Shown here in pieces: positions 43,223 through 50,137 of a DNA stretch of 53,053 nt (position 1 is the stretch's first letter; the number at the start of each line of letters is the position of its first letter). The position numbers were made by a program, and so were the translations under genes. The stretch comes from JALONO01 sp038209965 (lineage in GTDB: Bacteria > Bacteroidota > Bacteroidia > Cytophagales > Thermoflexibacteraceae), in contig JBBQXF010000017.1 in NCBI GenBank assembly GCA_038209965.1, forward strand, positions 1-53,053. Direction: 5' to 3'. The notes below the pieces were generated by a model. The model was not told where the DNA came from, searched no databases, and saw only the letters and a list, made by a program, of their open reading frames with translations.

Positions 43223-44179
43223 ATGCAAAACCTACTGGTCAATGGCCCGGTACAGGGCAAGTTCGATGCCAGCCTGACCTTGGGCTATAATGGCAACCTC
43301 GATCTCACGCTCACCCTCAAAGTTTGGCTGGTACCGGGCAAGGGCAAACGCAGGCTAGCCGACACAAACAATATCGAGTTTGGGGCCGATAGCTGGCCCA
43401 GCGATGAATGGCACATCTTTCGGGATACTTACCGGTCTGGGGGCGAAAGATTTTGGAACAACCGGTTTTGGCTTACGCACTTGGACGACAATTGGGAAGG
43501 GCTGGATTACCCGTTCAACCAGTCCATCTACCATGTTTCCCCTCAGACTTTTCCGATCGCGGGCGTTGGCCAAGTGCCGTTGCGCACCCCCAACTGGTCA
43601 GCCATGAACGAAATGCGGCCCACCCGCGGAACGGTGAGGCCCGCCATCAATTGCCGCTTTCGGTTGCAACTGGTCAGTTTCAAAGAGGCCTTTCATACGA
43701 TGGTTCAGGTAGCGTATCTTATCAAACATGCCGATGGCCGCCCAATTGGTCTGGGCGAGTTCCGGCCATCCAGCAAATTGAACACCAACCTTGATTTGCG
43801 CGAGCAGATCCTTAAAACCGAAGATCAAAATGGGGAAACGATAACGGCCAAGCAAACGACCTATGTACACGAGATCGGCCATTTGTTGGGCCAGTCCCAT
43901 GTTGGGGTATCAGTTGGGCAGCATCTCGGCGAACCAACCTGCTTGGCTGCAATGCTCGACCAACCACCCGAGAGCGCGAACTCGGACGCGTGCTATGGCG
44001 TGACCCACGACACGATCAACAACATTATGGGCGCAGGCATGAACCTGAGCCCCCGCAACGCCTTCCCTTGGCAAGCCGCCTTGGCCCAACTGACCAACAC
44101 CAACCCTGCCGTTTGGCCCGTATCCGTTGACCGGGCCCTGCCCGCCGCCATTGTGGCTCGATCCAAGCCTGTGTGGTAG
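43223..44179 (+). CDS. Metzincin-like zinc metalloprotease-type protein, copy 1 (candidate T6SS effector)
   Basis: Reading from the ATG at 43223 gives 318 residues. Similarity with the paralog at 44617 extends a few codons further, to a CTG at 43196, so the start is uncertain. The zinc site HEIGHLLGQSH (43868-43900) fits HExxHxxGxxH, and CYGVTHDTINNIMGAGM supplies a possible Met-turn. There is no signal peptide or membrane segment. The N-terminal half (FDASLTLGYNGNLDLTLTLK, RFWNNRFWLTHLDDNWEGLD) is shared with copy 2 and is not a recognised domain. It lies about 2.5 kb upstream of PAAR and the T6SS genes. Secretion by that machine is inferred. Confidence 0.72.
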   Translation: MQNLLVNGPVQGKFDASLTLGYNGNLDLTLTLKVWLVPGKGKRRLADTNNIEFGADSWPSDEWHIFRDTYRSGGERFWNNRFWLTHLDDNWEGLDYPFNQSIYHVSPQTFPIAGVGQVPLRTPNWSAMNEMRPTRGTVRPAINCRFRLQLVSFKEAFHTMVQVAYLIKHADGRPIGLGEFRPSSKLNTNLDLREQILKTEDQNGETITAKQTTYVHEIGHLLGQSHVGVSVGQHLGEPTCLAAMLDQPPESANSDACYGVTHDTINNIMGAGMNLSPRNAFPWQAALAQLTNTNPAVWPVSVDRALPAAIVARSKPVW

Positions 44180-44616
44180 GGCGCCCCCAATGCTGCGTTT
44201 GGGCTGACACATTTGCAAAAGTCCGAGCTACCCATTGATATTGCCGAGGGAGTTTGGCAGTATAATCATCAAATGCAACCATTATATTGAACATACTACC
44301 GTGGTTGGTAATTCTCGACCGTCCGCTGTTTTTTGCCCCCAATAAAAAGGGCCGTTGCTTGGCCTAGAAAAATATCCGCAGCCCATGTTGGCCAATCAAA
44401 CCCGGATAGTTTTTGCTACTTGGTAGTGCGACCGGCCTTTACTACCTTTACACCCACTCCAATTTTATCAATTCGCTCCAGCCAAGTTTCTAACTGCTGG
44501 GCATTCCGCCCATTCTCCCTATTTTTTGGGGCGGTTGTCATGAACAGTAGATCAAATCACTTTTTAAGTCATCGGTACTGCTGTATCCTTTTTTTACGTA
44601 TTAAAAGCTGAGTCCA
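44180..44616. other. Intergenic region between the metzincin-like genes, no gene seen
   Basis: This 437-base stretch has no convincing coding frame. A TACCTTTA sequence near 44444 weakly resembles a -7 element. No terminator hairpin was found. Confidence 0.4.
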
Positions 44617-45591
44617 ATGGCCTTCGAACCCAAAACCATCAGCAATATAGTGGTCAATTTTGGCAAGTTTGATGCTAGCTTGGCCCGGGGCTATGCCTTC
44701 AATTTGGATCTGACGCTCACCCTCAAAGTCTGCTTGCAGGCCAAGACTGGGGGCAAGCGCATCGTCAAAGATTACGACAACGTGGAATTTGAGGCAGACA
44801 ACTGGCCCGCTGGCGAGTGGAAAACATTTTGCGAAACCTACCAAAGCGAGGGTGAAAAGTTTTGGGACAATAGTTTCTGGCTCTGGCACATAGATCCCAA
44901 TTGGGAGGGGTTGGACTATGAATACATTCATTCGTTTTCCTCGAGTTTTGCCACTGGTGCCCCCATCTGGACCCCGCCGTGGGTACACGTGCCCACCTTT
45001 GAAGATTCCGGAGTCGCCTACCGGGTCAATGTCAAAAATTGCAATGTACGGCCAGCCATCAATTGCCGGTTCAAATTGGAACTGGTCAGCAAGCCCGAAC
45101 TGGCCCACACCAGCATTGATGTGGTGTATGTGACCAAGAAAAAATCAGATGGCTCGGCAGTGACCACCAACATGGATTTTCGGTCCGATGCTGGCTTATA
45201 CGACAGCGGCGACCTCAAGCCCAAAACGCTGGACGTCACCACCGATGCTGGCGATAAAGTGACCGTGACCCACAAGACCCACCTGCACGAGATCGGGCAC
45301 TCGCTGGGCCTGCAACATTCGGGAGTGAGTGCCGTTGAGGATGCCTGCAAGGCTTCGGGCGACAATAATTCCCTCAAGTGCTATGGCGTGACCAAAGAGA
45401 CCATTGGCAACATCATGGGCTGGGGCACCGAACTGAGCAACCGCGAGGCCCTGCCTTGGCAAATGGCCATTGCCCGGTTGACGGGAACCAATACCGGAGT
45501 GTGGTTGGTGCGGCGAGCGTTCCAAGCCGCCAAGATCGATGTCCGCTCGTCTATTAATTATGCCTTTGCTGGCCGGGGCCGGTGCTGGTAA
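44617..45591 (+). CDS. Metzincin-like zinc metalloprotease-type protein, copy 2 (candidate T6SS effector)
   Basis: This 324-residue protein begins MAFEPKTISNIVVNFGKFDA. Its zinc motif HEIGHSLGLQH (45286-45318) fits HExxHxxGxxH, and CYGVTKETIGNIMGWG provides the candidate Met-turn. It matches copy 1 over the shared N-terminal region (FNLDLTLTLKVCL, KFWDNSFWLWHIDPNWEGLD), RPAINCRFKLELV, and the C-terminus (LPWQMAIARLTGTNT). No signal peptide is present. It lies in the same direction as the PAAR/T6SS genes. Effector status is inferred from position and lack of Sec signal. Confidence 0.72.
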   Translation: MAFEPKTISNIVVNFGKFDASLARGYAFNLDLTLTLKVCLQAKTGGKRIVKDYDNVEFEADNWPAGEWKTFCETYQSEGEKFWDNSFWLWHIDPNWEGLDYEYIHSFSSSFATGAPIWTPPWVHVPTFEDSGVAYRVNVKNCNVRPAINCRFKLELVSKPELAHTSIDVVYVTKKKSDGSAVTTNMDFRSDAGLYDSGDLKPKTLDVTTDAGDKVTVTHKTHLHEIGHSLGLQHSGVSAVEDACKASGDNNSLKCYGVTKETIGNIMGWGTELSNREALPWQMAIARLTGTNTGVWLVRRAFQAAKIDVRSSINYAFAGRGRCW

Positions 45592-45778
45592 GCCATTGGC
45601 TGGGCCAACCCAGTTGGATCTCGGGGCCACTTGTTCACCGATGACAGGTTTAGCCCATTTTCGGGGCCTGTCCATCGCCAATCACATTTGATTTGGAAAT
45701 GAGTAGTTCAAATAATTGGAAATCAAATTACTAAGTCCATTTTTAAAACCATTTTTCACTAAACTTCTACTATTAAAC

Positions 45779-46315
45779 ATGATTGCTCACGCAGTATTAC
45801 ACGATCGGCGCCTGACTGGGCGTCCCCCTGGTTCAGCCGCTGGCTACCGCTTGTACCGTACCAATGCCAATATTTCGCTCAATTGGACCCTGTCGCACAT
45901 TGCGGGCGATGCGCGGGGCCACGGGGGGATTGGCGAACTCCACATCATGTGCCACGGCTACGAAGGCGTGGTCGGGGTCAATATGCAAAGCCAAGTAAGG
46001 GGCGGTTTTGGCCTTGAACTGGGCCGCGAGGGCTTGGATCTTGGCAATGCAAACTTAATGTCGGCCTTGGCGGGCCAGTGCCAGATCATCACCATCCACG
46101 CCTGTTCCACAGCCGACTCCGTGCCGGGCGTGAGCAACGGGCGGCAATTGTGCCGGGAGATCGCCGTTTATACTGGGGCCGAGGTGATCGCCGCCACTCG
46201 GACCCAAGAATACACCTATTATCTCAACGGGAACGGCCGGATCGATTTTGGGGCTTGGGAAGGCCCCGTGTTCCGGTTCAGTCCCAATGGCACCGTTATG
46301 CCCCATTTTGCTTAA
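45779..46315 (+). CDS. Caspase-fold (clan CD)-like protein, candidate peptidase or effector
   Basis: From the ATG at 45779 this encodes 178 residues; an in-frame ATG at 45716 would add 21. GELHIMCHGYEG provides a His-Gly after a hydrophobic strand, and IITIHACSTADS provides a Cys after another strand. Together these form the His/Cys dyad pattern of clan CD peptidases (caspases, CHAT, C80/MARTX-type). It has no signal peptide. It sits between the metzincin-like genes and PAAR. A T6SS-delivered protease is plausible; a glycosidase-type fold or a non-peptidase relative is possible. Confidence 0.6.
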   Translation: MIAHAVLHDRRLTGRPPGSAAGYRLYRTNANISLNWTLSHIAGDARGHGGIGELHIMCHGYEGVVGVNMQSQVRGGFGLELGREGLDLGNANLMSALAGQCQIITIHACSTADSVPGVSNGRQLCREIAVYTGAEVIAATRTQEYTYYLNGNGRIDFGAWEGPVFRFSPNGTVMPHFA

Positions 46316-46336
46316 GCCGCCATTTTGCCGATTTTC

Positions 46337-46361
46337 CACTAAACTCGACTTACCTAATCAT
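46337..46361 (+). pseudogene. Gene leader with start codon but no gene (possible deletion scar)
   Basis: CACTAAACT at 46337 is followed 23 bases later by ATGGCTTGA, a two-codon frame. The same CACTAAAYT sequence precedes the starts at 45779, 49188 and 50138. It looks like the 5-prime end of a lost gene, but may be chance. Confidence 0.25.
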
Positions 46362-46397
46362 GGCTTGATCGATGAGTTCAAGGAGTGATCTCCGAGC

Positions 46398-46425
46398 AGC
46401 AGGCAGTTTGATCAAACTGCCTGCT
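46398..46425. repeat. Perfect 28-bp palindrome
   Basis: AGCAGGCAGTTTGA is immediately followed by its exact reverse complement, centred on a TGATCA site. It lies in the non-coding stretch 46316-46724 between the caspase-like gene and PAAR. No T tract follows, so it is more likely a protein-binding or cruciform site than a simple terminator. The rest of that stretch contains no gene. Confidence 0.6.
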
Positions 46426-46632
46426 GGGCCGCCGGACTGGTAGAGATGCGGTGCATCCCACCCGCCCGCTCCCGTAATTGAATTTGATCAACCGTTTGCT
46501 CACCACTGCCCGATGGGTCCAATTGGAGGCGCTACCGCTTGCGGGGCGGCCACCGGTTCACCACCTGTGACTACCTGATGGGCTGAGCGGCTCAAACCGG
46601 GCAACTGCACATAATTTATTGACCACAGTGCC

Positions 46633-46640
46633 TAACTTTG
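46633..46640 (+). promoter_or_regulatory. Candidate -7 element (TAACTTTG) upstream of PAAR
   Basis: TAACTTTG fits TAnnTTTG and lies about 85 bases before the PAAR ATG. It would drive PAAR and possibly the sheath genes. No clear -33 box. Confidence 0.38.
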
Positions 46641-46724
46641 GTTATACTTTCGACTTAACAAAAGTTTTGCTCGTTGTAATTCTAAATTTAGTTTCCTAAC
46701 TTTCCACCTTAAACAAGTAATATT

Positions 46725-47015
46725 ATGGCATTAGCTGCCCGAGTGGGCGATATGCACGTTTCACCAATGGTCGTTGGTGTAGTGCCCTGTGTAGGCGGGC
46801 CGATTTTGCCGCCCGGCTGCGTCACCGTCATGATCGGCGGCATGCCCGCCGCGCGGGCGGGTGATCAAGCCTTGTGCGTTGGCCCGGTCGATGTCATCCT
46901 CATGGGATCTATGACTGTCATGATTGGCGGAATGCCCGCCGCCCGGATGGGCGACCCCTGCGTCCAGGGCGGAACCATCGTCATTGGCTGTCCGACCGTC
47001 CTAATTGGCGGCTAG
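46725..47015 (+). CDS. PAAR-domain spike tip protein
   Basis: This 96-residue protein is a complete PAAR domain: MALAARVGDMHVSP, PCVGGPILPPGCVTVMIGG, MPAARAGDQALC, and a second MIGGMPAARMGDPCVQGG. The repeated IGG-xPAARxGD motif is the family hallmark. PAAR proteins sharpen the VgrG spike and carry effectors; here there is no toxin extension, so cargo would be bound separately. It lies 180 bases before tssB. Confidence 0.93.
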   Translation: MALAARVGDMHVSPMVVGVVPCVGGPILPPGCVTVMIGGMPAARAGDQALCVGPVDVILMGSMTVMIGGMPAARMGDPCVQGGTIVIGCPTVLIGG

Positions 47016-47194
47016 CCATGCTTTAGGCCAAGTGTTGCCACCAAAAGGCAGCATTTGGCAAACTTTTCTCTTGAAAATATGTTGGATTTCAAAAAAAATT
47101 TTATATTACGCTGTCATATTCAGGTGGGAAGCCTCCTTTGAATGAACGACAACCCAAACGGTAAATATCATCACCACTTAACAGGCACACAACT

Positions 47195-47641
47195 ATGTTT
47201 AACTACGGTTTAGGCGGGGTAGAAGTAAAAGGTGAAACCAGCGAAGCGATTACAGAAATTGCCCAGAATCGCACCCTATTTATTCAAAAGCTGACTGATG
47301 AGGCCCCTTTCCGGCCCCAGATTGTTGAAGGACTGCAAACAGTAGAACAAGTGTTCAACCATTTTCAGCCCGAAAAATCAGTGGAGTTTACCACCGAGGA
47401 CGGCACTGGTTTTGACGAAAAGTTGCAGTTTCGGAATTTGGGCGATTTTACGGCCAAAAACATTACCCAGAAAAGCCAATTTTTGCAAGGGTTGGAAGGA
47501 CAGTCGAAAGACTACCAGCAAGTATTGAAGCAGCTCAAGTCCAATAAGATCCTCAAGACCGTATTGGAAAACCCTGAAGCCAAAGCCAGCTACCTCACCG
47601 CCCTGCAAGCATTGATCAAGGAAATCGAGGACGCACAATAA
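47195..47641 (+). CDS. tssB: T6SS sheath small subunit TssB (Bacteroidota type)
   Basis: This 148-residue protein opens MFNYGLGGVEVKGETSEAI and contains VEFTTEDGTGFDEKLQFRNLG and LKQLKSNKILKTVLENPE. The lengths and the tssB-tssC order match the contractile sheath pair of T6SS subtype iii (VipA-like). It would wrap the Hcp tube with TssC. It is 49 bases upstream of tssC. Confidence 0.85.
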   Translation: MFNYGLGGVEVKGETSEAITEIAQNRTLFIQKLTDEAPFRPQIVEGLQTVEQVFNHFQPEKSVEFTTEDGTGFDEKLQFRNLGDFTAKNITQKSQFLQGLEGQSKDYQQVLKQLKSNKILKTVLENPEAKASYLTALQALIKEIEDAQ

Positions 47642-47690
47642 TCATATTTTACCGACTTTACCACCCGACTAACAAAAGCGAATTACCAAT

Positions 47691-49076
47691 ATGGCGAACC
47701 CAGAAAAAGACTTACAATCAGCAGTTGGATATAAAGAGCGCGAGCAAATGGCCAATGCCGGCCAAGAGCTGGAGCAAGTGGTGACCAAACTGGCCAAATA
47801 CGGCGGTTATGATTTGTTGGAGACTTCCATTGAAGGTACCCAGAACCTCAACCCTGCCAAAAAAGCCCGTAAAAAAATCTTCCTCTCCGAAGCGGACAAA
47901 AAGGCCGAACGCACCCAATTGAAGAAACGCTTGGAGTTGTGGTTTGATCTGGTGGCCAATTCGGGATCGGTGGCCGAGATGGTGGAAAAAAGCCAAGACA
48001 AAGCCACCTCCGCCCAAGAACTGCTCAATCAGAACCTGCTCAAGGCAGTGGACACTGTTAAAGACTTGGAAACCTCCTACCGGTCAATGGCCCTGTTCTA
48101 CAAAAATACTGAGTCGGACAAGCTTAAGAACGTGAGTATTTTGAATGCCGAGATGGAACAATTGAAAGACTTGGACAACACCACTTTCATTGACCACATC
48201 GGCGAAGAATTCAAGCAAAAGTACGACCGCTTGGATCTGCGCGAAAACTATTCCATCCTCTGTTTGCCCGGTTACCTGGGCTCCAACAAAGTGGTGGAGA
48301 AGTGGGCCAAAATGTGCCACGAAAACAAAGTGATGATGGTGACCGACTTTGAGAACTTGGACACGCCCGACGACGTGGTCGAGTTGTTTGAAGCCGCCAA
48401 CCTCACCGGGGGCGATGCCTACCGATCCAATGTGATCATGGCCGCCAACTGGATAGTGGGCCGGGGCAAGTACCAAGAACTGGGCGAAGACGACAACCTG
48501 TACGTGCCGCCCTCCTCAGCCCTGGCAGGCCGGATTTATAGCACCCTCATGTCGCAAGTGACCGCCGGCCGCAAGCACGGCACCATGAACGAAGTGGACG
48601 GGGTGAAATTTCAGCTCAAGAAAAGCGAAATAGCCAGCATGGAAAAAATCGGGCTGGTGCCGATGGTGAACGAATACGGCAAAGTAATGGCCTTCTCGGC
48701 CAAGACGTTGTTCAACGGCGATAACCTCGGGTTGCAGACCTACTCGGTAGTGCGGGTGTTTGACTGGGTGACCAAAGTGCTCATCGACTTCCTCAACCGC
48801 CGGGCGTTTGAGAATTTCAATACCAAGACCCAAGCTGACATCCAAAAGCAGATCACCAAGTTTCTGGATGGCGTAACCGGACCGGGCAAGTTGATCGAAA
48901 AGTTCAAAATCTTGCGTTTTGAGCAAGACCCGAACCAAAAAGACCGGATCCACTTGGACATCTATATGTTGCCCTATTTTCCTGGCAAAACGTTCATGAT
49001 CAAGCTCGACGGCCAAAAAGGATTGGATCCCGATAGTGCCGAATGGGCCGCCGAGTATCAGCAAAACAACGCCTAA
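47691..49076 (+). CDS. tssC: T6SS sheath large subunit TssC (DUF5458, VipB-like)
   Basis: This 461-residue protein has an N-terminal helical region, SILCLPGYLGSNKVVEKWAK, the central YVPPSSALAGRIYSTLMS, and a C-terminal DRIHLDIYMLPYFPGKTF. The length fits Bacteroidota TssC. With TssB it forms the contractile sheath. It is followed by a GC-rich hairpin before the tube genes. Confidence 0.9.
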   Translation: MANPEKDLQSAVGYKEREQMANAGQELEQVVTKLAKYGGYDLLETSIEGTQNLNPAKKARKKIFLSEADKKAERTQLKKRLELWFDLVANSGSVAEMVEKSQDKATSAQELLNQNLLKAVDTVKDLETSYRSMALFYKNTESDKLKNVSILNAEMEQLKDLDNTTFIDHIGEEFKQKYDRLDLRENYSILCLPGYLGSNKVVEKWAKMCHENKVMMVTDFENLDTPDDVVELFEAANLTGGDAYRSNVIMAANWIVGRGKYQELGEDDNLYVPPSSALAGRIYSTLMSQVTAGRKHGTMNEVDGVKFQLKKSEIASMEKIGLVPMVNEYGKVMAFSAKTLFNGDNLGLQTYSVVRVFDWVTKVLIDFLNRRAFENFNTKTQADIQKQITKFLDGVTGPGKLIEKFKILRFEQDPNQKDRIHLDIYMLPYFPGKTFMIKLDGQKGLDPDSAEWAAEYQQNNA

Positions 49077-49114
49077 CCTTTAGGGGGCATGACACCTCCC
49101 TTAACATTGAGCAG

Positions 49115-49135
49115 CCGCCCCCGAAACGGGGGCGG
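49115..49135. terminator. GC-rich hairpin between tssC and the first tssD
   Basis: A 9-bp perfect stem (CCGCCCCCG / CGGGGGCGG) has an AAA loop. No T tract follows. It may attenuate read-through or protect the tssBC transcript end. Confidence 0.5.
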
Positions 49136-49187
49136 TATGCACACTGCACACTAAACTAAAATTATTTTTCCTAACTCCTGACCTACC

Positions 49188-49661
49188 ATGGCCTACCGCG
49201 CAATCCTCTCTCTTGAGGGTTCCAATGTGAGCGAATACCGGCTTAGTTATATCCTCTTCTCAGTTAAACAGGATGTCGACGAAGTGGGTCGGCCCAGTAC
49301 TGAGGCTAAGAGTGGTCACTTGCGATTCGTGCTAGCCACCGACAATATTGACACTGATTTTTTTGTCAATTGGATGTGTGACCCCACCAGTACTAAAAAC
49401 GGAACCGTTATCTACCGCAAAACCCAAGACAATTCCACCGTTCAACAGCTAACGTTCCGCAATGCGATCTGCGTTGATTATTTTGAGAGCTATAATGTTG
49501 AATTCGATATGTATGCCCATAACGAATCACGATCTTCGGATAATATGTACAAGAAGTTTGTGGGTGGGGGACTTGGGTTAAACAGCAGTGCCGGATTACA
49601 AACGTTTTTGGCCATTTACGCTGAGGAAGTTTCCTTGGGCTCAATCAACGTAAGGAACTAA
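49188..49661 (+). CDS. TssD/Hcp-like tube protein, diverged and extended
   Basis: This 157-residue protein begins MAYRAILSLEGSNVSEYRLS, then SVKQDVDEVGRPSTEAKSGH and TFRNAICVDYFESYNV, in the order of Bacteroidota TssD. An insertion near residues 113-140 (SRSSDNMYKKFVGGGLGLNS) lengthens it by about 20 residues. It may cap or adapt the tube near the spike, or carry cargo. The 27-base gap to the next gene indicates an operon. Confidence 0.78.
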   Translation: MAYRAILSLEGSNVSEYRLSYILFSVKQDVDEVGRPSTEAKSGHLRFVLATDNIDTDFFVNWMCDPTSTKNGTVIYRKTQDNSTVQQLTFRNAICVDYFESYNVEFDMYAHNESRSSDNMYKKFVGGGLGLNSSAGLQTFLAIYAEEVSLGSINVRN

Positions 49662-49687
49662 CCCCACCCTCTCAACTCAGAACGATC

Positions 49688-50098
49688 ATGATTGTCAGAG
49701 CCAGTCTCAAACTAACCGATAGCGGGCGAGAATATAGTGTTTCTAATTGCAGCTACGGCCTGTTCCAGGAAACCGACCCGGAAACCGGCCAGCCCACCAG
49801 TGGGGTACGGAGCTATTTTATCACCCTTTTCATAGGTGGGCGCGATACCGAAAGTAAGGAGGAACTGCTGTCATGGGCCGCTATCTCCGACCAAGAAAAA
49901 GACGGAGAAGTGGTCCTTTATCAAAGTAATACCGATGCTCCGTTCAAGAAAATAAAATTTGTCGGTGGTATTTTGGTCAATTTTACGGAGATACTGCAAG
50001 ATGCAAGGCGAGAATCGGCCATGACAGTGGCCATGAGCATTGCCACTCGGCAAATCACCATCGGGGAAAACAACCTCCCCCATACCAACGACTGGTAA
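49688..50098 (+). CDS. tssD: TssD/Hcp-family tube protein
   Basis: This 136-residue protein reads MIVRASLKLTDSGREYSVSN, GLFQETDPETGQPTSGVRS, KIKFVGGILVNFTEIL and RQITIGENN, the usual beta-barrel Hcp pattern of T6SS-iii. It lies between the extended TssD-like gene and vgrG. It is different in sequence from the two tandem copies at 52217 and 52844, so may have a special position in the tube. Confidence 0.83.
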   Translation: MIVRASLKLTDSGREYSVSNCSYGLFQETDPETGQPTSGVRSYFITLFIGGRDTESKEELLSWAAISDQEKDGEVVLYQSNTDAPFKKIKFVGGILVNFTEILQDARRESAMTVAMSIATRQITIGENNLPHTNDW

Positions 50099-50137
50099 AA
50101 CGGCAGTTGATCACCCACACTTCACTAAATTACGATC

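Noticed and set aside
43223..46315. Extracellular contractile injection system (eCIS) instead of T6SS
   Set aside because: The TssB/TssC, Hcp-type TssD, VgrG with gp27/gp5 parts and PAAR match T6SS-iii; no eCIS tape-measure or AAA gene is present in the window.
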